From assembly GCA_036346205.1 (NCBI GenBank), contig JARFJB010002087.1:10265001-10329000 (forward strand): a DNA stretch of 64,000 nucleotides, written 5' to 3'. Below the pieces are notes generated by a model. It saw only the letters and a program-made list of their open reading frames with translations, was not told the origin of the DNA and did no database searches. Every line of letters starts with the position of its first letter. Position 1 is the stretch's first letter. Source of the DNA: Vesta saturnalis. Lineage: Eukaryota > Arthropoda > Insecta > Coleoptera > Lampyridae. Made by a program: the position numbers and the translations under genes. Positions 32,254-44,165 of this stretch are shown one piece after another.

Positions 32254-34340
32254 TACAACGTGTCCCAGATAACATTTGCAGCATGGGGATCTCGCTTATT
32301 ATAAAAGATACAGATTTGGTTAAATTAGATGAATTACTCCTAAGGATTAGTGAAATTATAGGGCACGCTCAATTTCCAAATTTCCATGTATTTTAAGACT
32401 TATGGGCAAGAAAAAGAAAAATGTCAAATTTCTTTTTCTTGTAATATCTTTGTTATATTAGACATATAAATTTTATTTGCACTTTATTAAGATATTTTTT
32501 ATGCAGAATCAATTTGGATTTTTTTTGCACATTCTATTTCTTAGTTTCAACCCCTAAATTAAATTTTTCTTATGGAACGACATGTCGGCTTTGAAATAAT
32601 TGATCGTGTTTTTTATCCTCTTTACAATGATATAGCACATGTACTATCTATTTTTAAAAACAACAAAAAAAATTTTAAAAAATATATTTTATTAAAGACT
32701 CTAACGATAAGCAGGCCGTGAAACATAAAAACAGAATATTTTGATGTCAAACATGGCTTTATTTACTAATACTGAAAAGTTTGATGTGTTGAGTTGTTAC
32801 ATCTTGTCTCATAAAACAGTTTAGAAACTGAACGGATGTACTTGAGGCTGTATCCTGAAAGAAGGCAGCCCAGTGCTCGTACGTGCAGAAATTTGGTAAT
32901 TAATTTAAAAGAATATGGTTCATTTTCAAAACCTACTAGAAATCCGAAATTACGGAATGAAGATGCAGAACTAAATGTATTACAATCAGTTATTGAAAAT
33001 CCTTCAACATCTGTTAGAGAAATTGAACATAACACTGGTATTTCAAAAACTACATCACAAAGAATTTTAAAACGTCACAGGTATCATCCGTATAAGTACA
33101 CCATTCTGCAGGGACTTAAAGATGGAGATCAGGGAGAAGATTACAATTTTGCCAATGGTATGTTAATCAATGTGAGAATAACGATAATTTTCCAGCACGA
33201 TTTTGTAGTTTGACGAAAGCAGATTTACAAATAATGGCCTTTTCAATTGACACAATGTTCACTTTTGGGACCGTGAAAATCCTCACGTTGTTAAGGAAAG
33301 TCGGCATCAAGTGAGATTTAGTTTTAACGTCTGGTGTGGCATTTTAGGCGCTAAACTTACTGGGCCCATATTTTTAACGAAACATTAAATAGTGAAAGGT
33401 ATTTGAATTTACTACAAACTGATTTAGAAAATAAACTTGATGATTTACCACTGATTGAGAATATTAATAGCTGCTTCCAACAAGATGGCGCCCCACCCCA
33501 CAATTCAAACATCATCAGCGAATATCTTAATAATCGGTTTCCAAATTCATGGATTGGTAATCGAGGACCGATTTTATGGCCACCCAGATCTCCAGACTTA
33601 ACGCCCTTGGACTTTTCCTTTGGGGCTACGTAAAAATCGGTGTACGTGCAAACATTTGAGAATGCCGAAGATCTTCGTGAAGCTGTTCTTGCAGCATTTG
33701 GTAGCATTAAACGCAAAACTACGAAGAGCAATTACGTCGACACTACGCAGGGCACACTTATGTTTAGAACGGAATGGTCAATTGTTTGAACATCTTTTAT
33801 AATTGGATAATTATCTCCAATACTATTACCTGCTTAACTCTTGTTGTTATCTATTATTTGTCGTTTTCTCATGTTTCACGGCCTACTTATTGTTAGAGTC
33901 TTTAATAAAATACATTTTTTAATTTTCTTTGTTGTTTTAAAATAAATAGTACATGTGCTATATCATTGTAAAGAGGATAAAAAACTCGATCAATTATTTC
34001 AAAGCCGACTTGTCGTTCCATAAGTAAAATTTAATTTAGGGTTGAAACTAAAAATAGAAAGTGCAAAAAAATCCAAATTGATATTTAAATTCTGCATAAA
34101 AATATCTTAAGAAAGTGCAAATAAAATTTATGTCTAATATAACAAAAGATATTACAAGAAAAGAAATTTGACATTGTTCTTTTCTTGCCAAAAGTCTTAA
34201 AATACATGGAAATTTGGAAATTGGAGAGTGTCCTATACTTTCACTAATCCTTAGGAGTAATTCATCTAATTTAACCAAATCTGTATCTTTTATAATAAGC
34301 GAGATCCCCATGCTGAAAATGTTATCTGGGACACGTTGTA
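32254..34340 (+). mobile_element. Long-TIR mariner-like element, 2,087 bp
   Basis: Ends TACAACGTGTCCCAGATAAC and its complement, with TA at 32252-32253 and 34341-34342. TIRs of about 470 bp (32254-32725 mirrors 33872-34340), with an overall identity that looks near 90% by eye. Its left TA lies only 7 bp from the right TA of the previous element. Confidence 0.93.
32765..33800 (+). pseudogene. Mariner-superfamily transposase pseudogene, near full length (DD41D)
   Basis: Plus-strand blocks in order: MYLRLYPERRQPSARTCRNL and NEDAELNVLQSVIENPSTSV (helix-turn-helix region); ISKTTSQRILKRHRYHPYK; a D1 block FDESRFTNNG; ENPHVVKESRHQVRFSFNVW; CGILGAKLTGP; ERYLNLLQTDLENKLDDLPL. Then D2 in CFQQDGAPPHNSNIISEYL, NRFPNSWIGNRGPILWPPRS and D3 in PDLTPLDF, with 41 residues between D2 and D3, then a frameshift into VYVQTFENAEDLREAVLAAF. 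All three acids are present but spread over several frames. The best preserved transposase of its type here. Confidence 0.92.
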
Positions 34341-34342
34341 TA

Positions 34343-37300
34343 ACATTTCACGTTACAGTAAATGAAACCTGATAATCATGATTTGTAATTGTACAAACAA
34401 TAAAATTAGCATTTTCAATTGAAAAACCTACGCAACAAAAATTTGAAATTACTGGAGTTCTTATAAATAAGTAGATTACGCAACAGTCGTCTTTAGTAGC
34501 TTTTATTTATCTAACAACCGTGGGCACACAAAACAAGAAAATTCATTTAAAAATTTGTTCGCCACTTTGCATTAACATAGCTCTAGAATCAAACTGGTTT
34601 TTCATATTAACGCAGTAAATAGAACTAGTTGAATATATAGATAATTTTCACCATCATATTTTAATACTAAATTGCTTGTTCCTCGTTAATTAACATTATT
34701 TTATTTATTCATTTACGAGTTCAAGTGAATTATCGATTATTTTTACATATAGAATTAGACCTTAGTTACCCACTTGTAAGTCAATTTGGGACGTAACTTG
34801 TTATAATTTAACTCTGCAGTACTATTGTACACTCCATATTTTTATGAAAAACGCTCTTAAAATCAATCTCATCGTATATTTGGCTTACATACCTTTTTTT
34901 GTCGGTAATTCAAACATCGATTATAACTGTTTTGGCAATGAATAAAGATATTTATTTACATTTTGTAAAGGACAGTTTTCAGAATACTAAACCAGTTTTG
35001 ATTAGTATTTGTTTTATATATTATTGTATGTATTGGTAATGTTTTTTTGTAACTGAATTTTTATAATGTGGAGATATTATAAATGGTTTCGAAGGTCAAC
35101 AAGACCTAGTTCCTGGGAGAAGTTAAGTCTACTTATAAACAAACAAGTTAAAAAGGTAATCGTAAGCGATATACAAAAAGCGAATGTTTATATTAACTGA
35201 CCTGCTTGTCAATATAAAAATAATATCATTAGTCTTTTTCCAAAAGAATTTGGACTACAAATAAAGATTTCAGTATTGCAGATTCAAAACGATTTCAGTT
35301 GTTTCTTAACAAAACAATGTCATTGATGTTTTCCCAATGAATCTGGACTGCAAATAAAGATTTTCAATATTTCTGATCCAAAATGATCCTCAACTCCGAA
35401 GGTTGCTACAATTTACCCAACACAACAGATATAAGACACTCGTACAAATGTACTCCTACCCACTGCAGATACGTTGTTATCGTACAGAAGGATGACCGAA
35501 ATTCCTCGTAAGTTTTCTGGGTTTCCATATTGTTCAGCACTAGATTGTTTGAGCTTAGATTGATATTAGCATTTGTTTGTTTCCCTTGCATACTTGCATG
35601 AGGACCAATCTTTGTAAGCAGATGTTTGACAAAACTTCAGAGAACGAAAATAAATAAACTTTTTTCATTAGTAAGTCATCCAAAAAAATTCTTAAAAATT
35701 ATTACCTGAACAATAATTGAAACATTTACACAAGAATTAACGAAATACATCGGTAACGTACTCTGGTGCTGGAGTAATTAAATATATTTATTAACTTATT
35801 AACAGATAACGAAACTAAAACAAGTGGTATAAAGAAAATAGTGTTTAGTTTTCGGTTATTCACTTTATCAATGCATTGTAACGGATTCCAACGGCAATAG
35901 AACATCGCACAAGCAAATAACCGAAATTGCCAACTAGCTCGTCGTGAGATCGTGTCTTTTATTTCAATTTTTTTAGTTACGATGAAACGGTAAGTCTGAT
36001 AGGGTGATGCTTTGGGAGCCACTCTGTATCAGTCACGCTTAATCGCTATGTGTGAGCAACACTCATAAATAAAAAAAGATTAACGTCGTTTTGCATCGAT
36101 ATACTATTCCTTTACAATGAAATCCAACACTTAAAAGAAACTATAATTTAATTGTAGCACACCTCTGTTAAATTATTTAATAAGTAAACGTGCATGTACA
36201 CAATCAATTTCCACGTATCAAACAAAAACTTTTATGGCCTGATCCAGTTTGAAACTGAAAGTGAATCACTCCTTAAAACTTTAAAATTTCACAAAATTAA
36301 TGTTCCTTTATTTTGCTACTACAAAAGCGCTTCCGAGAGCTTAAGATTGGCGGCATATGCCCTTTTTTTTATTTATATTCAAATCTAATTATACCTTAAA
36401 AAATAATTACAAACCATTCAAACACGTCACCAGCATTCAACAGTAAACACAAGATATTTATTATCTCAAAATTTACGTAAATAAATGACCAATTTCGTAA
36501 ATATGTGCATAACAAATAAACATGTACCTCATAAATATCATAGAACTGGTCACGCGTATTTTATAAGATTTAAATTCGATAATCTTCTTTAAAACAAACA
36601 AAGTTTGTATTTATTCTAACCTCATAATAACAATAAACACCTGGATAGTTTCACCTTACACCTTCCGGATGCCAAAGTTAAAACAGTAAAGAGATACTCC
36701 GGGACTCGGACTTGCTTTCTCCTGTCGGCACGATAGCTGGCCGCTCTCTGCCAAACCCAAAATTCTACTTCATTAGCCGATTGCTGGATACAATTGTCGT
36801 CAGCAAGGCTCTACGGTATTTAAGTTACATCCAATACTCATATACACACATGGGTATCCTTTAATATTCACGTCCGTTAAACCAATCTTCTTAATTACTG
36901 AAGTCTTTAAAAAAGGAATTTACGATTATTTTCCCTTGGACGATACTAGTGCACCGGGAAAACAATATTACTAAAATAAGGTGTATTTTACAACCTCTTC
37001 ATCAAAATAGGCAACACGAAACGGGATAACAATCCCTCAAAAATACACTACTACGCGTTATTCAGATACACATGCAGATAAGGCAGGTAAACCTAACGGG
37101 ACCGCTCCACCACCGGGTATTAGCTTACACATGACCTACTTAACTCGTCGCTCGACACTTAATATCCTTCTCTCGCGATTCTTTCAGACTTCGCTATTTT
37201 AAAGTTCGCGAAACATAACCAGTCACAAAGCTAAAATTCCTTCAAACCGTATGCACGGTAAAACCGTAACTATTTTTGTGTAAACGATCTAGAAAATACA

Positions 37301-37902
37301 TCATTGGCGCAAACTTGCAACATCAGGCTACACGTAAAAAAGTTGTAACCTGATCTGTTTTCGTAGTTACTACACTTTAGAAAGTCAACCCTGAGTTAAG
37401 ATATTATAAAAACCACAGTCGTCTACTTATTTTTTGCATATTTACTATAAATTCTCAACATCGTATAGTTACTTCATCATGACTCGACCATTCGCACGAA
37501 TTCCTGCAGTAATCTTAAAGGTACAAAATGCTTCCCATGATATAATTTCCACTCAAAAGTAAACTGCAAATTAACAATTACCTAAAAAGAGTATTATCCG
37601 ATACTAAAATTTAATTCTTTTAATATGCGAAACAACCATTTCTATACTAGGCGGCAAACATAATCGCAATTTTAAAACTTTAATCTATTAAAAAAAAGAT
37701 AATACACGCAATAGTCATAAAACTGAATTCGAATACTTTATACAATTTCTAATACACTCTAATAACGCCAAATAAACCATATAATCATGACTTCATAACT
37801 GAATATCCCTCAATTTTTAATAAAATAATACAACCAAAACTAAGAATATCATACATCAGTTCTACATAGATAAAGACAAAATTTGCATCGATTGGGACTT
37901 GA
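34343..37902. other. AT-rich stretch without recognised gene
   Basis: About 3.5 kb. It holds a two-copy direct repeat (35229-35291 and 35322-35388: the shared parts include TCTGGACTGCAAATAAAGAT and ACAAATAAAGATTTCA variants). A 98-residue minus frame at 35726-36022 starts MAPKASPYQTYRFIV and is unrecognised. 36660-37250 is somewhat GC-richer, with several CpGs, and could be a promoter or 5' exon, but no frame supports it. Confidence 0.45.
35229..35388. repeat. Two-copy direct repeat
   Basis: Two units of about 65 bp offset by about 95 bp share CATT(A/G), TTTTCC, GAAT(T/C)TGGACT(A/G)CAAATAA and GAT(T/C)CAAAA(C/T)GAT. Non-coding. Confidence 0.65.
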
Positions 37903-37976
37903 ATCCCGATGGCGCAGTTGGTAAGCGGGGTACTCTATCAAAGTACAGGTCGTAGGTTCAAATCCTACTTGAGGTA
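37903..37976 (+). tRNA. tRNA-like sequence, anticodon AUC (probable pseudogene or SINE head)
   Basis: It folds as a 74-nt cloverleaf. The acceptor arm is ATCCCGA/TTGAGGT with one mismatch and two G-U pairs. The D arm has three pairs. The anticodon stem GTACT/AGTAC is perfect with loop CTATCAA, and the T arm GTAGG-TTCAAAT-CCTAC is perfect. A T5 run at 37980-37984 could stop pol III. The anticodon reads AUC (Asp codon GAU), whereas functional eukaryotic Asp tRNA uses GUC. A tRNA pseudogene or SINE-derived copy is therefore more likely than a working gene. Confidence 0.55.
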
Positions 37977-38343
37977 AAGTTTTTAATTTATGTATTTAAT
38001 AAAATTAATAATAATTTTTAAGAGTATCATACGTTTCTAATACAATTTTTACACACGGTGACAGCATGTGCTGAAATAATGAAAAACTTTTGCAAAGGAA
38101 AAGCTGATCCTGCCTCCTCGTATTTTTTGTAAAATAGTTACTATGATTGCTAAACTAAATTGTAATTTTATTTTTTTTATTTTTTTTTTATGATTGTGGA
38201 CCTGAACAGGCTAAATAAGGCCTATCGTGCTAAAGCACTCAGGAACACTTAGGAGGATGGATAGAGGATAATGAATTGCCAATAGATGCCTATGAACAGC
38301 TACCTTAAATTTTCTCATATCATAAGTGAGAGGAAAGCAGGAA

Positions 38344-39720
38344 CTAGGAGATCATTCCAGAGTTTAGAAGCCGTGTAGAAAATGTGGATTGCGCCCGTTT
38401 GGTACGACAAGTGGAGATTTGTACTGCATACTGATGATGTGATTGAGCGAACCGAGTGTTTCTCGCAAAGATAGCCGGAGATGGTATCAAAGAATGTAAT
38501 TCACCAGCACAATAGCCGTTGTAATAACGATAATACAAAGAAAGAACTGAAACCATCCTTCTATGCTCAAGGGACTGTATGTGAGAAGTTAAAGACGGGT
38601 CATTTATAAGCCTAATCGCTCTCTTTTGAATACGATCAACGATATCGAGAGCGTATTGGGAAGCACTAACCCAAAGGTGAGAATTATATTCCAGATGAGG
38701 CCGAATTTGGGCCTTATACAGCAAAAGGAGTTGTCGAGAGGTAAAGTACTGCTTAGATCTGTACAAAAGCCTATTTTACGAGCAGCTGTTTTGGTAGCTG
38801 GCAGAAGGTGGTCAACCCATGAGAGATTTGAAGATACAGTCATACCCAAAAGAGTAATAGAGTCTGAAAACTTAAGAACTGAGCCATTCACACTTACAAC
38901 AGGAAATGATCGATCTTTTTTGGCGGACATAAGGCAACACTGAGTTTTGTTAGCATTAAATTTAACTAGATTATTGCTTCCCCATTCGAGAATACATTGA
39001 ATGTCTTTGTTGATTGAATTTGCCATTTCAGCTTTAATTTCTTGATTTGACATAGAAGGTGGATTATCACTATGAGTAGACTGAGATGAACTACAGTGAA
39101 GAGTGCTATCGTCAGCAAAGCAATGGATGGGGTTAGTTGTTGAAGAAATAAGGTCGTTTATGTACAGCAGAAAAGTGTAGGCGCTATAACGGATCCCTGT
39201 GGTACGCCCGCGTTAATGCTAACTTCTTTTGAAAAAAGCTATCAACTACGACACGTATTCGTCTTTCATCAAGGAAACTAGAAACCCAGTTGATGAGCGC
39301 ATCATTTAACCCAAACGAGGTGAGTTTGGCAAGTAAACACTTATGCCAAACTTGGTCAAATGCCTTTAAGATATCTAAAGCGACTACAACTGTTTCACCG
39401 GACTGCTCTACTGTATTGTTCCAAACTTGGGTCACATATGAAAGAAGATCGCCTGTTAAACGACTTTGCCTAAACCCATATTGATGGTGACTAAGGAGTT
39501 TGTTAGTTTCAAGAAACGTGAGCAGTTGCTGATTGATGGCTTTTTCCATGATTTTAGACAAAATGGAAGCGATGGCAATTGGTCTGTAATTTGAGAGATC
39601 GGTCTTATCACCTTTTTGGGAATAGGTTGAACATTTGCTAACTTCCATGATGAAGGAATTCCCAGAAGATATAGAGATCGTATAGAGCTTAGATAGGACT
39701 GGTACTAGTTCGGGGAACAT
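38344..39720 (-). pseudogene. LINE reverse transcriptase domain (ORF2 C-terminal half)
   Basis: Minus-strand frames 39720-39184, then 39190-38960, then 38766-38344. Blocks: KGDKTDLSNYRPIAIASILS, LSHHQYGFRQSRLTGDLLSY, VALDILKAFDQVWHKCLLAK (RT motif A), GLNDALINWVSSFLDERRIR, IHCFADDSTLHCSSSQS (catalytic FADD), LVKFNANKTQCCLMSAKK and ITLLGMTVSSNLSWVDHL. The C-terminal RSKQYFTSRQLLLLYKAQIR and HLEYNSHLWVSASQYALDIV run to near the end. Two or three frameshifts separate the blocks. The Jockey-versus-CR1 call is tentative. Confidence 0.9.
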
Positions 39721-40234
39721 TTCTTTAAGACAATAGCTGGGATACCGTCTGCGCCAGTCGCCTTATTGAGATCAAGCCTACTGATGATCGATTCCAAGAG
39801 CTTGTACCGAAAATGAATTGGTTTCATAACGTATGAAGAAGAGTTGACTAGGGCACATCTTTTCCAGAATCATTGAGACACGAGTTTGATGCAAACAAAT
39901 CCACAAAAACGTTGGCTTTGTCTACAGAATCAGCAACTACCGATCCGTCAATAGATGTCAGGGGGAAATGAAAATGTTCGAAAGTTTTACTAATGGCTTT
40001 GCTAAAGACCAAAATTTACGACTGCCTAAAGGAGATGTAGCTAGTTCATGTCATTTTCGTTGTTCGAACAACTTTTTAGTTTTAGTGATGACACTTTTGC
40101 AGATATTTCTAGCACCAACGTATTCTACATGACTGTCAACCGATTTATTAGATTTCCATTTAATGTAACATTTATTTTTAAAGATATTGCATCAGAACAA
40201 GCCTTATTGAACCAGGCTTGGGAACGTGAATGAC

Positions 40235-41428
40235 CTACACGGTACTGTTTTTCGGAATGTATAACTCCATTCCCATGAGGATGACTTCAGATACTGAAAG
40301 AGCGATGTCCGAAGAAGAGGACGACTTAAAACAATATTCACGCCATGGAAAGGTTGCAAAGAAATCCCGTAAATCACTCCATCGAGCTGACTTAAAACAC
40401 CACAAGGTTCTATCGGTTTTGCGAACAACATTGGAATTATGTACAGTATAAATGATTTTTATTAGACAATGGTCGGAAAGACCTAAAGGCGAAAGAACGC
40501 AAGTTTTATAAACAAGAGGGTTTGATGTAAGAAAGAGATCTAGAAGATATGGAGTATGGTTAGGGTTATCAGGGATTCTTGTGGGTTCAGAAATCATTTG
40601 TGTGAGATCACATGAAATAGCAAATGTTTCTGCACTATGACCAGCGGAATTTGTAGTAGATGAAAATTGAAGCCAATTAGAGTTATGAACATTGAAATCG
40701 CCTACAAATGAGATATCGCAAGATGGAAACTGAGACAGGAGATAGTCAACTTTCGTACTAAGGTAATCGAAGAAGTCTTGAAAGTTGCTGTCATTAGGAG
40801 ACCTATAAATGCAACAGTAGAATTTCACAAAATTAGGACCAGAATGTTTAAACCAAATCACGTCAAAATTTTTATTTTCTAAGGAAGAAACCCTCTTACA
40901 AGCAATTCTGTCCTTGATGTAGGCACATACGCCTCCTTTATATCGAAAGTTAGAGTGAAGATGGTATTGAGGAAATTGCAAGTCGGGTGACTCGGAGCTT
41001 CCAGAGGAGACTTGTGTTTCAGATAGAAACAATATATCAGGTTGTAATTGTTCAAGATGTTGGTGAATAGCATTAAGATTAGACCTGATACCGCGGATGT
41101 TGCAGTAGTGAATCAGAAAGTTGATACTTTCGATGACCGAGGTCGCTTGGGCCCTGCCCTCCCGGACATCCGAATGGGGCAGGATTTTACGTCCGGAATT
41201 TATAACCCTAGAAACCACAGCCATCTTATTTTTTAATTTGGGACTTTTAATTCGATAGGAAGACAGTGAGGGCGAGAAGGAAGAATAAAGATGAGAATAG
41301 ATTGAGGATGATGGAAAAGGTAACCGGCAGCCCTTACCGAGCTCAGAAAATCGGAGACCCCATATTAAGGAGCCCATGGTAAGGGTGGTGGTACCTCCCG
41401 GCTGGCATGGAGTATAGATGCCTACCAC
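40235..41428 (-). pseudogene. LINE endonuclease domain (ORF2 N-terminal half)
   Basis: A continuous 397-residue minus frame. After a Ser/Pro-rich leader it shows the APE endonuclease blocks: FLIHYCNIRGIRSNLNAIHQ, QPDILFLSETQVSSGS, RYKGGVCAYIKDRIACKR, VIWFKHSGPNFVKFYCCIYR, ISFVGDFNVHNSNWL (catalytic D-N block), NHTPYLLDLFLTSN and LSPLGLSDHCLIKI (S-D-H block). All active-site blocks are readable, so the domain itself may be intact. The frame is broken before the reverse transcriptase. Confidence 0.9.
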
Positions 41429-41430
41429 CT

Positions 41431-41572
41431 AACATAGTTGTTAAATTTTCATAACAATACTTTTGTAAATACTGTTTCAGAAGCTATCTTTTCCTGTTAC
41501 ACAATTACACTATTCAATTAAAATTGCATATGTGCCAAATTTACAGGTGTATTTAAAAAAAATGCATTTTTT
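41431..41572. other. Short unassigned spacer
   Basis: AT-rich sequence between the LINE and the foldback element; nothing recognised. Confidence 0.4.
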
Positions 41573-42400
41573 TATTCCGGAGAGTAGTCTTTTCTATATA
41601 CACACCAGTCTTATACTTCAATTAACTTTTAATTAAGCTACTTAATTATTTTCATATGACCTCGCTCTTACTGGCTTCTTGCTTTCAAAACTCGTTTCCG
41701 CAAAAGCAACTTAATTATTCGAAATTTACCCAGCGAGTAAGAATGTTTGGTCGTTAACTGTTTTAAAAAGCTTTTACCATTTAGTTCAAGTAAACACCTT
41801 GTTAAGAACCAGTTTTTAATTGTACTATTTATCAGGGTAAGGTGAGGCCATACGAAAGTTTTTAAAAATCCTCAGAATTGTTTTTTTCTTTACATTCGAT
41901 CGTTGCATTAATAATTGTATGCGCTCATTGAGTTAGCCCTCCCCACCATTGCACATTTTCTTGTGACTCCATTAGCCGTTTAACATTACCAACTGTGATA
42001 ATGTTAAACATCTAGTGCACTACTAAATTACCTAATTATCGGCTGATGGGGTTGCAAGAAAATGCGCAATGCTTTCGGAGGGGGGGGGGGGCTCAATTAG
42101 CGTAATTAAAATTATTAGTTCTATGGGAAATTTTAATAACTTTTGTATGGTCTTATGTTACTTTGGTACTTACTACGACAACAATTATAAAACTGGCCTC
42201 TAAAAATTTGTTTAACACAGCCAATGACTAAAAATTCTTACTCACTGGGCTAATTTCGAATGGTTATCAAGCTGCTTTTGCAGAAACTAGTTTTGAAAGC
42301 AAGAAGTACTCTGCCAGTAAGAGCGTGGTCACGCGAAAATAATTATGCAATTTAATTAAAAATTAATTGAAGTATAGGACTTCGGAGTGTTATAATGGAT
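41573..42400. repeat. Large foldback (arms about 400 bp)
   Basis: The left arm 41573-41995 pairs imperfectly with the right arm 42040-42400. Matched blocks include TTATACTTCAATTAA with TTAATTGAAGTATA, CTTGCTTTCAAAACT with AGTTTTGAAAGCAAG, GAGTAAGAAT with ATTCTTACTC and GCACATTTTCTTG with CAAGAAAATGCGC. The centre has its own 11-bp stem, GTTTAACATTA/TAATGTTAAAC (41978-42009). No coding; resembles a foldback/MITE-type DNA element. Confidence 0.85.
42080..42091. repeat. Poly-G tract
   Basis: Twelve consecutive G in the right arm of the foldback; the left arm has CCCTCCCC at the equivalent place. Confidence 0.9.
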
Positions 42401-43824
42401 TTTACATAATAATGACTACCGTTCGGTATAAAAAAATTAATTCTTTTTAAACAAAATGCAAATTTGGTGTAGCATATTTGTAAAAAGCAAGAAGATTAGA
42501 GTGGAATTAGAACATTGTTAATTTAGTATCTTATTCTTTACAATTCGACATAGTGATTGTCGGAATTTTAATGATAGCAATATATATCTGCCGTTTTATT
42601 AGGGCAAGTGATATTTTAACCCAGGATTGTGAAAAATATAATTTAAAGTATAGCTCAACGTAAAATAGATTATGAAATTTTAAAAAACTGTAAAAAAATT
42701 AAAGAATAAGAAAATAGTACCAAACAGGCAGTAAAGCAACTCACATTTTCGTTAGTTTATTAAATTGAACGTGTAGTTTAACGAAAAACTTAAATATTCG
42801 GGAACAATAAAGTAGAACAAGTGCTATGGACAACCACTAGTGTACATGTCAACAAATATAAAAAATAGAAGTGCGAAGATGATAGAAAGTCATTGCATAG
42901 AACGCATATTCTGGATGGGCTTTTAGTATAGTATGAGAAATATTTGATCTTGTAACACATATGTAAATAATGCTGCTGTTGGGTAATTATTAAATTTGTG
43001 GCATCTTTTTTTTTCAAATTTGGGTGTTATTAATTACAACCAATTACATTGTTTTATGGTAATTATCAGGAACCCTTACCATTCATTTTCGGGAATTAAT
43101 GATCTTACATTAATTTTGTATTTTTGAATCCTACTCTGTACCAGCTACCAAGACCGATACTAGAAGGTAGTTTAGGGAATCGCGAATCTTCTAGTAACTT
43201 GACCCTAGTAGAATAGCGGATCTCCAGTTCACCTAGCATTCTGTTGCTCGCCGTGCATGAACCTGCTAGAACATCGGTTTAACGTGGTGTGCTCAATCTG
43301 GTCTGGGCAGTGTCTAAGTCGTAAAGGGCAACACATTGGGTGGATGCGAATTGTTTTCTCCTGTTAACCTAAAACCGTCTCACGCTTAAAGTATAGGATT
43401 CTGTTAAAATCCTGTACAACTCTTAATACAGTGTACATCCGCTTACTGATTATAAACAAAGCCATAAATGTGTATTCACCCAATATCTCCTGCTTACGGT
43501 CAATTAAATCCTCTTCAATAAATATTTTTTCTAACTTCTTAGGTCAACTTTTGCGCTTGAATCTGTTCCTGTGTGTCATATCTTCATTGTATGAAAATAC
43601 ATCTCTAGCTTATGTGCATATTTGCACATAATCAGCATTTCCGCATTTTACAAAAATTAAAATTAGGAAATATTGGTTTGCAAGTAAGAAAGAGCCCATG
43701 GCACCTGTTGGTGAAATCGAAAACTAATTGTATTTAAAGATGGACATAGGACCAGTCATCGTCCTGACTTAATGGTGATAGCCTTAAGAATTAGACTAGA
43801 TCTTTAATTGGTATGCTTTTGTCA
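42401..43824. other. Intronic or intergenic sequence, no gene recognised
   Basis: Mostly AT-rich. A GC-richer block at about 43140-43340 (for example TGGTCTGGGCAGTGTCTAAG) stands out but matches nothing I recognise and has no long frame. Confidence 0.45.
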
Positions 43825-44165
43825 ATGTCAAATTAAAGTTTTTCACAACTCTACACTTACATCATAATTTGATTAAATATGGTTAAATTTGTTCTTGGAT
43901 TATTACATTTTTCATTGCTAGCCTTCGTCCTTTAGAAGATGTTCTGATTTATTATTTTCAAGCAGTTTAATAATACTTAATTTATTAAAGATCTAGTTAT
44001 TCTTTACTAAAATAAAATTAGATCTACAGTTGGCTATATATGTTTATCAAACTGTTATATTAATGGTAGGCGTCAATTAATTCTTAAAGCTATTACCATT
44101 TACTGAGGACGATAACTGTAATTTTTTCGAAACAATTTTAATCGTGTGTCATTATCCTGAAAGTT
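43825..44165 (+). mobile_element. Solo Penelope-type terminal repeat
   Basis: Matches 63330-63860 in order: TTTTTCACAA, ACTTACAT, TAGCCTTCG, CAGTTTAATAATA, ACTGTTATATTAAT, GCTATTACCATTTACTGAGG and GATAACTG. It lacks the 200-bp MITE that interrupts the 63-kb copy. No coding is attached. It lies about 540 bp upstream of the first visible formin exon, probably in an intron. Confidence 0.75.

Larger units (their letters stand above)
38166..41430 (-). mobile_element. Non-LTR retrotransposon (Jockey/CR1-type), nearly full length
   Basis: Minus orientation. The 3' end is an A-rich tail (an AAAAAAAAATAAAAAAAATA-like complement at 38166-38192). Domains follow in the correct order, endonuclease then reverse transcriptase then C-terminal segment. 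The 5' region near 41430 is GC-richer. No target duplication could be fixed by eye. Confidence 0.88.

Noticed and set aside
38626..38943. 105-residue plus frame
   Set aside because: Antisense shadow of the LINE reverse transcriptase.
40230..40451. 73-residue plus frame and nearby plus frames
   Set aside because: Antisense of the LINE endonuclease frame, with no independent support.
43140..43340. GC-richer block considered as an rRNA fragment
   Set aside because: I could not match it to any conserved rRNA segment and it has no flanking rRNA context.
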